Part shown: one piece after another, positions 35,462-42,804 of the stretch
Position numbering within the stretch: position 1 is the stretch's first letter
Layout: each line of letters begins with the position of its first letter
Source: Sulfurovum sp.
GTDB lineage: Bacteria; Campylobacterota; Campylobacteria; Campylobacterales; Sulfurovaceae
Direction: 5' to 3'
Assembly: GCF_015493435.1 (NCBI RefSeq)
Contig: NZ_WGDD01000025.1
Span: forward strand, 1-42,804
Length of the DNA stretch: 42,804 nucleotides
The notes under the pieces: generated by a model
Told to the model about the DNA's origin: nothing
Databases searched by the model: none
What the model saw: the letters and a program-made list of their open reading frames with translations, nothing else
Position numbers and translations under genes: made by a program

Positions 35462-36139
35462 ATGAGAGTATTGATCATTGAAAAAGATGCAACATTAGGC
35501 AAAACACTTATCCAGATGCTTGGTGACAACAATTATCAGTGCGACCTGGCTGAAAATCTGGGAGATGCAAAATACTATCTCGATATCCGAAACTATGACC
35601 TTGTATTGATCGGATGGGGCAGCGGTAGCGGGGAGCACAATACGTCGCTGATTGCTGATATCAAAAAAGAAGCACATAAAACATCCGTTATCATTCTTTC
35701 CCAGGACAGCGACAAAGAGAGCGAGATCGAAGCCCTGCGTTCGGGAGCGGACGATTTTATCCGTAAACCTGTAGATGAAGAGATCCTTTTGGTGCGCATT
35801 GAAGCCAAACTGCGTTTTGGTATCTCCAATATTATTGAAATCGAAGATTTGATCATCAATCCGGAAGAAGAGAAAATCATTTATCAGGGCAATGAGATAG
35901 AGCTTAAAGGAAAACCGTTCGAAGTGCTTACCCATCTTGCTATGCACAAAGACCAGATTGTTTCCAAAGAACAGCTTCTCGATGCTATTTGGGAAGAACC
36001 TGAGCTTGTTACGCCCAATGTCATTGAAGTGGCCATCAACCAGATCCGCCAAAAAATGGACAAACCGCTCGACATCACCACCATAGAAACAGTCAGAAGA
36101 CGTGGCTACCGCTTCTGTTTTCCAAAGAAACTGGGTTAG
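35462..36139 (+). CDS. hsrA: orphan, phosphorylation-independent response regulator HsrA
   Basis: A 225-residue OmpR-family regulator typical of Campylobacterota (HP1043 type). The DNA-binding domain matches what I recall of HP1043 nearly exactly: GKPFEVLTHLAMHKDQIVSKEQLLDAIWEEPE, TPNVIEVAINQIRQKMDKPL and ETVRRRGYRFCFPK. In the receiver domain the phosphoacceptor site is lost: after NYDLVLI comes GWGSGSG at about residues 51-57, where Asp is normal. No sensor kinase is adjacent. Such regulators are essential homeostatic activators of metabolism, translation and electron transport genes in relatives. Promoter and terminator of its own make it a single-gene unit. Confidence 0.95.
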   Translation: MRVLIIEKDATLGKTLIQMLGDNNYQCDLAENLGDAKYYLDIRNYDLVLIGWGSGSGEHNTSLIADIKKEAHKTSVIILSQDSDKESEIEALRSGADDFIRKPVDEEILLVRIEAKLRFGISNIIEIEDLIINPEEEKIIYQGNEIELKGKPFEVLTHLAMHKDQIVSKEQLLDAIWEEPELVTPNVIEVAINQIRQKMDKPLDITTIETVRRRGYRFCFPKKLG

Positions 36140-36161
36140 CGATATCTCATCTGTCAAAGGG

Positions 36162-36192
36162 ATGAAGAAGTATCAAAATGCTTCTTCATTTT
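36162..36192 (+). terminator. hsrA terminator
   Basis: ATGAAGAAGTAT (36162-36173), loop CAAA, ATGCTTCTTCAT (36178-36189): a 12-pair stem with a single T-G wobble, followed by ttt. It lies 22 bases after the hsrA stop codon. Confidence 0.8.
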
Positions 36193-36276
36193 CAAAAATT
36201 CTCCCAAACCTCTTTTTTCCTTTTTTTTTAAATAAAGCATAAGGTTTGTTGGGTTATAACTCCTATACATAATTAA

Positions 36277-36294
36277 CGGCCTCTTGCAAGGCCG
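36277..36294 (+). promoter_or_regulatory. leader hairpin before ferredoxin gene
   Basis: CGGCCT and AGGCCG form a 6-pair GC-rich stem with loop CTTGCA, ending 7 bases before the AGAGG ribosome site of the ferredoxin gene. TATAAC and TATACA upstream (36255-36269) may be -10 boxes. It might affect translation or stabilise the message. Confidence 0.4.
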
Positions 36295-36310
36295 GCAAAC
36301 AGAGGAAACA

Positions 36311-36562
36311 ATGGCACTATTAATAACAGATGAATGTATAGCGTGTGACGCATGTAGAGAAGAGTGTCCGAATGAAGCGATCGAAGAAAATGATCCCATA
36401 TATATTATAGACCCGGATCGCTGTACGGAATGTGTAGGACATTTCGATGAGCCCCAGTGTATTGCAGTCTGTCCTGTTGACTGTATCATTTCCGATCCGG
36501 ACAATGTGGAGAATATTGAAGAGCTTAAATTCAAGTTCAACAAACTTCAGGAAGAAGAGTAA
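36311..36562 (+). CDS. 2[4Fe-4S] ferredoxin (YfhL type)
   Basis: An 83-residue electron carrier. The first cluster motif is C-x2-C-x2-C-x3-CP in CIACDACREECP (about 9-20), and the second has the insertion typical of the Alvin/YfhL group: CTECVGHFDEPQCIAVCP (about 38-55). The C-terminal tail forms an acidic helix. I start at ATG 36311, with AGAGG upstream. It is followed after 8 bases by the gppA-like gene, an arrangement I recall from Helicobacter. Likely donor for pyruvate or 2-oxoglutarate oxidoreductases or for reductive carboxylation; the partner is not shown by sequence. Confidence 0.93.
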   Translation: MALLITDECIACDACREECPNEAIEENDPIYIIDPDRCTECVGHFDEPQCIAVCPVDCIISDPDNVENIEELKFKFNKLQEEE

Positions 36563-36570
36563 CCACCGTC

Positions 36571-38094
36571 ATGGCCAGGCGGACCGCAATCATCGATATC
36601 GGTTCAAACTCAGCCAGGCTGGTTATTTTTGAAAAAAGCAGCCATTACGGCTTTCACCTTATCTGTGAGCAGAAATCCAAAGTCCGTATCGGACAGGGTG
36701 CCTACGAAAAAGAGGGTTATCTTCAGCCCATCGGTATTGAACGTGCTTTCCTTGCACTTCAGTCTTTTATCAACACCATTCAAAAATACCGCGTACACAA
36801 AACGATCTGTGTAGCTACCTCTGCACTCAGAGATGCACCCAACGGCAGACAGTTCACACAATGGATCAAGAAAGAGCTGAACCTCAGTATCAAGATCATT
36901 GACGGAAAACAGGAAGCACGTTTCGGTGCGATCGCAGTAAACAATCTGCTTCCGCTTGACAGTGCCGTCACCATTGATATCGGCGGCGGTTCTTCCGACA
37001 TGGCACTGATCGAAAAGGGACAGATTGTCGATACGTTCTCACTCAACCTCGGCACGGTCAGACTCAAAGAACTTTTCTTTGACAAAGAGTGCCCGGTCGA
37101 AGAGAGCCATACCAAAGCAAGGGAATTCATCCGGAAGGAACTGTCTCGTCTGCCCAAACATTTCAGACACAGCTTTGCCGTAGGCATCGGAGGTACTGCA
37201 AGGACATTGAGCAAAGGAATTATGAAGCGCAGCGGCCATCCCCTTGACAAGCTGCATGCTTTCACCTATGAAGTCGATAAGTGGTCTGCCTATTTTGCCA
37301 ATATTCCTCTAAGTTCGGCCAAAGGGCTGAAAAAGTTCAACCTCAAAAAGAACCGTTACGATACCATACGTGAAGGGACACTCATCTTTCAGGAAATTCT
37401 TGCCTGTATCGGTGCACAAAAAGTGATCAGCAGTGCTGTCGGTGTACGGGAAGGGGTCTTTCTTGAACAAATGCTCCGAAACGAAGGCCACCGTTTTCCC
37501 AAAGACATCAATCCCAGTGTCATTTCCATTCTTGACCGCTTTCATCCTCTGACAAAAATTGAACGCAGGAACAGAGGCAAACTGAAAATGGCATCACATC
37601 TTTACAGTGTTATGCAGCAGGAGATCGGTGACGCTAAAAAATATGAAACCCAGCTCAACTGGGCATTGAAACTTTCCTACATCGGTAAGATTCTCAATAT
37701 CTACAGTTCGCATCAGACAGCCTTTTTCATTGCCATACAGGAGCTGAACTACGGTTTTACCCATGAAGAGATCGTGCTGATCTCTTCTTTGCTTCGTATG
37801 CACGGCAAAGAACTTCTTTTCCCTCCGCTTATCGAGCAGTACGCTACCCTTTTGCCCCCCATACAAACACTTTCATGGCTGAGTTTTATTTATACACTGA
37901 CTATCTTTCTGCATGAAAATTCACACTCCGCCCAGATCGATTTCACCTATCGTGACCAAACATTGACCATCACTTCCGACCAGCCGCTCTATCTTGCCAA
38001 AGAGAAGATCAAAAAGCTTGAAAAACCCGTACCTTTTGCCATCATTATCAAAGACAGGAACAAAATCCCGCATAACAGGGTTTTGGGGATATAA
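36571..38094 (+). CDS. Ppx/GppA phosphatase
   Basis: A 507-residue exopolyphosphatase / pppGpp phosphohydrolase of the ASKHA fold. The phosphate-1 loop is IDIGSNSARLVIF (about 7-19), and DIGGGSSDMALIEKG (about 137-151) is the phosphate-2 region. VGIGGTARTLSKG (about 207-219) is the adenosine-like motif. A C-terminal helical HD-like region (about 320-505) matches longer family members. The start ATG 36571 has only a GAAGAAG-like site inside the end of the ferredoxin gene. It converges on the next gene with 9 bases between. Polyphosphate against (p)ppGpp preference cannot be judged by eye. Confidence 0.92.
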   Translation: MARRTAIIDIGSNSARLVIFEKSSHYGFHLICEQKSKVRIGQGAYEKEGYLQPIGIERAFLALQSFINTIQKYRVHKTICVATSALRDAPNGRQFTQWIKKELNLSIKIIDGKQEARFGAIAVNNLLPLDSAVTIDIGGGSSDMALIEKGQIVDTFSLNLGTVRLKELFFDKECPVEESHTKAREFIRKELSRLPKHFRHSFAVGIGGTARTLSKGIMKRSGHPLDKLHAFTYEVDKWSAYFANIPLSSAKGLKKFNLKKNRYDTIREGTLIFQEILACIGAQKVISSAVGVREGVFLEQMLRNEGHRFPKDINPSVISILDRFHPLTKIERRNRGKLKMASHLYSVMQQEIGDAKKYETQLNWALKLSYIGKILNIYSSHQTAFFIAIQELNYGFTHEEIVLISSLLRMHGKELLFPPLIEQYATLLPPIQTLSWLSFIYTLTIFLHENSHSAQIDFTYRDQTLTITSDQPLYLAKEKIKKLEKPVPFAIIIKDRNKIPHNRVLGI

Positions 38095-38103
38095 ACAAAG
38101 GGC

Positions 38104-39840
38104 CTAATGGTCTCTGTAAATATGGAGTTTGCTTTTGAAGTACTCTTCCACATCAAAAAATATTTCGCCGTTTCGGTTTCGGAATGTCAAATTCTTTTTG
38201 CCAAGCTTGCTTTTATGGTCAAAGCCCATGACTGCCAGCATCATCTTCATCCCTTTAATAAGATTATTGTGATAATTTGACATTTGGTATGCCTGTTTGA
38301 CAACCATATAGGAAGCCCGTTTTTTAGGATCCTGCGTTGCCATTCCTACAGGACATTTATGGCTTCCGTATCCCGAACACATACGTGCACGGATACATCC
38401 GCCGCTCATCATGAACCCTCTTGCAATACCCACGGCATCTGCACCGAGGGAAAGCATGATGATCACATCGTCCGGGGTCAGAATTTTACCACTGATGATA
38501 ATTTTTATATCATCTTTAAGACCATGCCGCCTCAATGCGGAATCGAGGACATAAAGTGCATTGACCGTGTTGAGTCCTACAGACTCCATCAGTTCCAGAG
38601 GAGCAGTTGCACTTCCCCCTTCCCCGCTGTCCACGGTAATAAAATCAGGAACAGGAAGCCCCTCTTTTTTGCGTTCAGCCACCCTTTCAGCAAGCTTGTC
38701 TATCATATTTTCATCAGAAATGACGATCTTTACTCCCACAGGTTTTTTGGATATTTCCTGCAGTCTTCCGATAAAGTCCAGTAAATGGTCCGGTGTATCG
38801 GCATAGGGAAAACGGTTGGGAGAAAAGAGATCTTTTCCCTCTTCCACCCCTCTGTAGTAGGCGATATCAGCTGTGACCTTCGTTCCTGCCAGTTTACCGC
38901 CGGTCTGCTTCGCTCCCTGTGCAATTTTGATTTCTGTCATACGGCAGAAAGTCATTACTTTGGCATAGCGTTCTTCATCGAAGTTCCCGTGCTCATCACG
39001 TACACCGTATAGGCCTGAACTCATTTGAAAGATCATATCAGGCAGAGATGCAGGAATCTCTTTGGGGAAAGCACTCAGCGGTGCCTTCCAGTTGACCCGG
39101 AAAAGGACATTGGCGTCCTGTCCGTAAATGTAGGTATTGGCGGTACGTTTATTCAGCAGGACTTTTCTGTAAGCCTTGATCGCATAGGTACGGTTGACAA
39201 ACTTCTCGAGCATCTTGAAAACAATATCTGCCAAGGGTGTACTCTTGATGATTTCCAGATACTCTACATTGTCATCCGGAGCAGGATTGAGTGTATAAAG
39301 GTGGTTTGAAGTCAAACCGCCTTCCCCGGTATTGAGCGTATAGCCTGAAAGGGCAGCTCCCAGAGAAAATGCACGTACCGCTTCCGGGCTGAGCGCCCCG
39401 TCTGACATGGCAGAGCGGATAATCGGTGTTTTGCCGACATAAGGATATTCGCGTGTTTTACCATAGGTAACGGTCATATCGTCTGACACTTCATTATCGT
39501 TCAGTACGTTGGTAGCATGTTTGACAATGAAACGGTCTTCTGAAAAAGGCTGATCAACCGAGAAAGATTTATAGTTTGGAACATCTTTCGCTGCTTTATA
39601 TACCCAGTCGACCTTGTCTCTGGACTCATAAAAGTTCTCTTCGGCAAAATACTGTCTGAGCGGCTCGCGCAATGCTTCAAAAAGATATCTGAAACGTCCA
39701 ATGACCGGATAGTTCACCAACAGTGAATGCTTACGCTGAATATAACGGTCATAAATAAAAAGGACAATCAAGCCCAGAAAGAACAGACTCAATACATACG
39801 GAGTGACTATTTCCAGGAATACCCATATCTTAGCTAACAT
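38104..39840 (-). CDS. membrane-anchored glutamate-synthase-like FMN protein
   Basis: A 578-residue protein with one N-terminal membrane segment (about 11-30) and a cytosolic FMN-barrel domain of the GltB type. Motifs: TPIIRSAMSDGALSPEA (about 134-150), SLGAALSGYTLNTGEGG, DFITVDSGEGGSATAPLEL (about 398-416) and IIISGKILTPDDVIIMLSLGADAVGIARG. A Cys cluster CIRARMC then KCPVG near 478-497 resembles the [3Fe-4S] site of glutamate synthase, but with 7 rather than 4 residues between the last two Cys. It has no glutaminase domain, so it is not a complete glutamate synthase. Relatives are common but uncharacterised. It follows an unknown gene by 12 bases in one operon. Confidence 0.85.
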   Translation of the reverse strand: MLAKIWVFLEIVTPYVLSLFFLGLIVLFIYDRYIQRKHSLLVNYPVIGRFRYLFEALREPLRQYFAEENFYESRDKVDWVYKAAKDVPNYKSFSVDQPFSEDRFIVKHATNVLNDNEVSDDMTVTYGKTREYPYVGKTPIIRSAMSDGALSPEAVRAFSLGAALSGYTLNTGEGGLTSNHLYTLNPAPDDNVEYLEIIKSTPLADIVFKMLEKFVNRTYAIKAYRKVLLNKRTANTYIYGQDANVLFRVNWKAPLSAFPKEIPASLPDMIFQMSSGLYGVRDEHGNFDEERYAKVMTFCRMTEIKIAQGAKQTGGKLAGTKVTADIAYYRGVEEGKDLFSPNRFPYADTPDHLLDFIGRLQEISKKPVGVKIVISDENMIDKLAERVAERKKEGLPVPDFITVDSGEGGSATAPLELMESVGLNTVNALYVLDSALRRHGLKDDIKIIISGKILTPDDVIIMLSLGADAVGIARGFMMSGGCIRARMCSGYGSHKCPVGMATQDPKKRASYMVVKQAYQMSNYHNNLIKGMKMMLAVMGFDHKSKLGKKNLTFRNRNGEIFFDVEEYFKSKLHIYRDH

Positions 39841-39852
39841 TTCGATCCTTAT

Positions 39853-40470
39853 TTATATATTTAACGATGCAGGTCTGTGCATATCAAGTTTGCCGATAGA
39901 CGTACCGTTTTCACGTTCCACCTTTATTTCTGCATCGTAAGGCGGCTTATGGTCGGTCAGAACAGGGATAAGGTGGCTGAATACCAGTCCATAGTTATTT
40001 CCCAGTGAAAATATGATCTCATTGATATGGGAATCATGTATTTTATCTGCCAGTGCATTCAGCGCACATTCATAAGCACGTTCATTTGTCACATACTGAA
40101 GATAATAGTCCCGCATAATTTTAATATTGCCCAGCCATGCTTTCCGCTCATCTTCTGTAATATTGACATTATTTTTTACGCGTAGCGTATATTTGTCTAT
40201 CAGTGCATTGGTCATCTCTTCACGTTTGTCAAAGATGGTATCCAGGTTCGGACAGTATTTCTTTAAAAGATCCATCATCTGTCTGCCGCTGTATATGTTT
40301 GTTTTTATTGCCCTAAGATCGACCGTTTTTTCTTTCTGCCCATTTTTTTCAAGGGCTTCAAGCAATTCAAGTGCCGCATTCAGAAAAGTATATCTGTCCG
40401 GTTTCGTTTGATCGAACGATACACCTTTGGCTGAAACACTCGGTTTGGCTCCTACATATTTTAATTGCAT
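39853..40470 (-). CDS. conserved-looking hypothetical protein
   Basis: A 205-residue soluble protein I do not recognise. It begins MQLKYVGAKPSVSAKGVSFD, then is mostly helical: YTFLNAALELLEALEKNG, KTNIYSGRQMMDLLKKYCPNL, REEMTNALIDKYTLRV and ENERAYECALNALADK-like segments. The end is more beta-like (PPYDAEIKVERENGTSIGKLDMHRPA). There is no signal peptide or membrane segment. AAAGGAT precedes ATG 40470. It lies immediately upstream of the FMN protein, so it may be its cytosolic partner or regulator. Codon use looks like its neighbours. Confidence 0.75.
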   Translation of the reverse strand: MQLKYVGAKPSVSAKGVSFDQTKPDRYTFLNAALELLEALEKNGQKEKTVDLRAIKTNIYSGRQMMDLLKKYCPNLDTIFDKREEMTNALIDKYTLRVKNNVNITEDERKAWLGNIKIMRDYYLQYVTNERAYECALNALADKIHDSHINEIIFSLGNNYGLVFSHLIPVLTDHKPPYDAEIKVERENGTSIGKLDMHRPASLNI

Positions 40471-40481
40471 CTGTTATCCTT

Positions 40482-41477
40482 TTATTTTTTAATTTCTACC
40501 ACTTTGTACTCTACGTCATTTCCTTCATAAACCGGTTCGAAAAGTACACCTTTACACTCTTTGTAATATTTGCCGTCTATATACATATCGGTACAATCAT
40601 TATCCGGAATAGTGGAGACGATCGCACCGATCGTAATGGCACTGCCCCAGAACCACGGCCAGTATCCGCCCCATCCATAATGCGGATAGTGGTGATAATG
40701 GTGATGATGTCCGTGGTGTGGATGATGCCCATGGTGCGGAGGCCGATGATGCGGCGGTTTGCCATGTCCCGGACGATGACCGTTACCGGGTCTGTTCCCG
40801 GGAGGACGGACTCCGGGCTTGCCAGGTCTGTTTGGTCTATGTCCATTGCCGGGTCTGTTCGGTCGATTTGGTTTCCCGGCTCCCGGTTTGCCGGGCCGGT
40901 TAGGTCTTTGTCCATTGCCAGGCTTGTTCGGTTTTCCGAAAGAAGGTCTTCCCGGCTTTTGTGCCGGTCTGGTCGATGGACGTGTACCGGGACGTTTTGA
41001 AGGTCTGGCGGCAGGCCGTGTCGATGGTTTCTTTGCAGGCCTGGTCGATGGACGTGTCACAGGTCTTGTTTTGGGCCGGCTGACAGAGGGGCGTTTGCTC
41101 TTGGAAAAATTTCCTCCCTGATAACGGTTACGGCTGGGAGCTCTCATACTGCTTCTGTTGAAACTGCTGTGATTGAAACTTCCTCGGTTGAAACTGCCAC
41201 GGTTAAAACTACTGCGTCCCATTCCTCCGCCTCTGCTGAAACCACCGCTCCGTCTCATTCCGCCGCCGCGCATCCCGCCGCCACGCATTCCACCACCACG
41301 CATTCCACCACCACGCATTCCGCCGCCGCGTCTTGCTTCCACTTCATTGAGAATCGTAAAGTGTACTTCCTGCATACCGGTTGAAGGGTCAACCTGTACA
41401 TTGACACTCGGAGAAAAGAAACCTACGGCAAGAAATACCACAAAGAATTTTACGCTGAATATACTAAAATTTTTCAT
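40482..41477 (-). CDS. secreted repeat-rich RGGGM / Pro-Arg-Gly / His-rich protein
   Basis: A 331-residue exported protein of unknown function with strikingly simple sequence. After a signal peptide (about 1-24) and a short region ending NEVEARR, five perfect RGGGM units follow (about 49-74), then Ser/Phe/Asn repeats (SFNRG, about 92-110). Next is a basic segment rich in TRP, PSTRPA and PNRPGKPG (about 125-225), then a His-rich part (HHRPPHHGHHPHHGHHHHYHH, shown in pieces here, about 240-265). A compact C-terminal part with WGGYWPWFWGS and two Cys (DNDCTDMYIDGKYYKECKG) may be a folded anchor. Overlaps the DUF2092 gene by 4 bases. It could bind metals, nucleic acid or acidic polymers outside the cell. 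Confidence 0.8.
   Translation of the reverse strand: MKNFSIFSVKFFVVFLAVGFFSPSVNVQVDPSTGMQEVHFTILNEVEARRGGGMRGGGMRGGGMRGGGMRGGGMRRSGGFSRGGGMGRSSFNRGSFNRGSFNHSSFNRSSMRAPSRNRYQGGNFSKSKRPSVSRPKTRPVTRPSTRPAKKPSTRPAARPSKRPGTRPSTRPAQKPGRPSFGKPNKPGNGQRPNRPGKPGAGKPNRPNRPGNGHRPNRPGKPGVRPPGNRPGNGHRPGHGKPPHHRPPHHGHHPHHGHHHHYHHYPHYGWGGYWPWFWGSAITIGAIVSTIPDNDCTDMYIDGKYYKECKGVLFEPVYEGNDVEYKVVEIKK
41256..41330 (-). repeat. five tandem 15-base units coding RGGGM
   Basis: Five contiguous 15-base units, each a variant of cattccgccgccgcg read on the plus strand, encode RGGGM on the minus strand. Two adjacent units are identical, so unit number probably varies between strains without breaking the frame. Confidence 0.9.
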
Positions 41478-42241
41478 GATTGCTGCTCCCGGACTGTGTC
41501 AGGTTCTATAGATATCTCTACGGTATTTTTCGGTGGAGTGAATTCAAAAACTTCGTCATTGAAGTGTGGTGAAAGATCCCACCGAAGCACAGTACTGCTT
41601 CGGGGCAGAAGCGCTTCAGTTTTGTCAATTACGATGAATTTTCTTATCAACGGTCTTTTCCCCTTTTCTATCCAGTACTGTATTTCCTGTACTTTGTTTG
41701 AAAAACCGATATGATGGCAAACGATACCATCCACGTCAGAGAGGCCGAAATAGTACCCCTCCTGCTTTGGCGGGATACGTTTGTACAGATCAGAGTAGAG
41801 CACATTTGCCAGTGCCGTCTTGATGTCATACTGTTCAAACAGATCATCCAGCGCCGCATCGATGGAAACAGGCAGTTTCAATTTCCCGTAGTAGCCAAGT
41901 ACTTTGTCATAGATCACAAACCGGCCATTGTTCAGGTAGAAACTTCTCTCTTTCAAATCACCATCAACCGATATATGAAGTTTTCCAGGACGCTGGAGAT
42001 CGATATGTATCCAGTGGGTATAGGTTACAAGCATTTTATTCCGGAACACATCATCATTGCTGGTCACGGCATCAAGAGAAAATTGATGCTGTTTCCCCAG
42101 ATAACGGAACGCATCCATCACGATCGCTGAAGGTTTGGAAGAGAACATTTTTGCCCCATTCATTTGATGCTTGTCTCCGGCAGACAGTATTACGGTACTC
42201 ATCAATGACGCGAGCAACAGGTAAAACATCTTTTTTTTCAT
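41474..42241 (-). CDS. DUF2092-type periplasmic protein (LolA/LolB-like fold)
   Basis: A 255-residue exported protein. I start at ATG 42241, with GGGGGAAAAGG just upstream and a signal peptide (KKMFYLLLASLMSTVILSAG) after it; an upstream frame extends eight codons. Strands such as WIHIDLQRPGKLHISVDGDLKERSF and FYLNNGRFVIYDKVLGYYGKLKLP, followed by IDAALDDLFEQYDI, match what I know of the DUF2092 family, which has a lipoprotein-carrier-like barrel. The C-terminal region includes VDGIVCHHIGFSNKVQEIQYWIEKG and ends in a Pro-rich tail. Its stop overlaps the start of the repeat-rich gene, so the pair is translated together; it may bind or escort a hydrophobic ligand linked to that protein. Confidence 0.75.
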   Translation of the reverse strand: MKKKMFYLLLASLMSTVILSAGDKHQMNGAKMFSSKPSAIVMDAFRYLGKQHQFSLDAVTSNDDVFRNKMLVTYTHWIHIDLQRPGKLHISVDGDLKERSFYLNNGRFVIYDKVLGYYGKLKLPVSIDAALDDLFEQYDIKTALANVLYSDLYKRIPPKQEGYYFGLSDVDGIVCHHIGFSNKVQEIQYWIEKGKRPLIRKFIVIDKTEALLPRSSTVLRWDLSPHFNDEVFEFTPPKNTVEISIEPDTVREQQS

Positions 42242-42304
42242 CCTTTTCCCCCTTTGAATGACCATTTTTTATGGATTGATTCTATCACAGGCTTTCATAA
42301 GTAT

Positions 42305-42412
42305 CGCTTTCCTTCAAGTCCATGTAAACAAAGTACTTGGAAAGTATCAGAAGACTGTGTATATCTTACTCCGTAACAGGCTATCGCTTTGTTAAAAAGG
42401 CTGCCTTTTTTT
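42305..42412 (+). ncRNA. candidate small RNA with terminator
   Basis: In the 298-base gap between divergent genes, a stem CTTTC+CAAGT / ACTTG+GAAAG (42307-42344, 3-base bulge) is followed by a strong terminator-like hairpin AAAAAGG, CTG, CCTTTTTTT (42394-42412). No gene ends here on the plus strand, so the terminator has no obvious client other than a small RNA. No clear promoter was found. Confidence 0.35.
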
Positions 42413-42539
42413 CCTAAAACAGTTTCACTTGATGGTATGCGTTCTCTCTATTATCTCTATAAGACTGTTCTGATACAATAACTACGCATAAAACTTTCAC
42501 TATTGCAGCAAGCAATACATGAATCTGTAAGGAGTATTT

Positions 42540-42804
42540 ATGGCACTGGCTATTGACCCCAGGACACTGGATTTTGTGGCACTTGGTATTTTTGTCACCG
42601 TTGTTATCGTTTTTATCTATCTTGTTATCTATATTCATGACATTCCCTATGAAATCGCAAAAAAGAGAGATCATCCCCATCGGGATGCCATACATATAGC
42701 CGGATGGGTGAGCCTCTTTCTCATGCATGTCATCTGGCCGTTCCTCTGGATCTGGGCTTATCTTTACAAGCCCGGTGAAGGCTGGGGACTTGAAACGGTC
42801 GAGC
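42540..42804 (+). CDS. DUF3302 inner-membrane protein (partial)
   Basis: The first 88 codons of a gene that runs off the window end. ATG 42540 has AAGGAG 7 bases upstream. The sequence DFVALGIFVTVVIVFIYLVIY is a first membrane segment, followed by IHDIPYEIAKKRDHPHRDAI and a second membrane segment HIAGWVSLFLMHVIWPFLWIWAYL, which is the diagnostic core of DUF3302 (YiaW type). In Escherichia coli the family gene precedes an HlyD-like membrane fusion protein gene, so an efflux-type partner may follow outside the window. A possible -10 box TACAAT lies at 42474-42479. Confidence 0.88.
   Translation, partial: MALAIDPRTLDFVALGIFVTVVIVFIYLVIYIHDIPYEIAKKRDHPHRDAIHIAGWVSLFLMHVIWPFLWIWAYLYKPGEGWGLETVE

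Noticed and set aside
40371-41000. Plus-strand Arg/Met-rich frame opposite the repeat protein
   Set aside because: Repeats on the minus strand generate open frames on the other strand; the minus frame has a signal peptide and coupling to the DUF2092 gene.

Overview
The window looks like a chromosomal segment of a Campylobacterota (Epsilonproteobacteria) species, most likely a marine or subsurface Sulfurovum/Sulfurimonas-type chemolithotroph. The grounds are the order lpxC - small TsaB-like gene - thrB - ylxR - infB - rbfA - rimP, as I recall it from Campylobacter; an HsrA-type orphan response regulator beside a small ferredoxin and a Ppx/GppA gene, as I recall from Helicobacter; moderate-to-low G+C; and nine-haem cytochromes. 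No species was confirmed by search.

Layout. 1-6.8 kb: serS, a surface lipoprotein, a small outer-membrane barrel, a lysozyme-like lipoprotein, a CAU-anticodon tRNA with its own consensus promoter, a glutaredoxin, and groES-groEL under a near-perfect sigma70 promoter. 6.8-21.4 kb: a long minus-strand housekeeping block, read nadC, DHH phosphoesterase, M23 peptidase, lpxC, tsaB-like, thrB, ylxR, infB, rbfA, rimP, ribD, ubiE, xseA and an EAL phosphodiesterase, with many overlapping ends. 21.4-33.2 kb: an accessory-looking block between nadC and nadA. It holds a broken REP-type transposase, a secreted nine-haem cytochrome (+), a two-component system with a small helical secreted protein and a calcium-motif outer-membrane barrel (+), a nine-haem lipoprotein paralogue (-), a cytochrome c fragment, a large UPF0182 membrane protein, a structured intergenic region resembling a group II intron remnant or ncRNA, and a HepT/MntA toxin-antitoxin pair. 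33.3-42.8 kb: nadA, plsY-folB, hsrA, ferredoxin, gppA, a membrane-anchored glutamate-synthase-like flavoprotein with an unknown partner, a repeat-rich secreted protein coupled to a DUF2092 protein, and the start of a DUF3302 membrane protein.

The best candidate for an undescribed system is 22.0-28.9 kb. Two nine-haem cytochromes share a distinctive N-terminal domain but differ in anchoring and base composition, and they flank a four-gene cluster of regulator, sensor, small periplasmic protein and outer-membrane barrel. A direct repeat with 11-base spacing, of the kind OmpR-family regulators bind, lies just upstream of a -10 box before the first cytochrome. A regulated periplasm-to-surface electron-transfer module is an inference; the substrate is unknown. 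nadA and nadC point the same way on either side of the block, which suggests it was inserted between formerly neighbouring genes.
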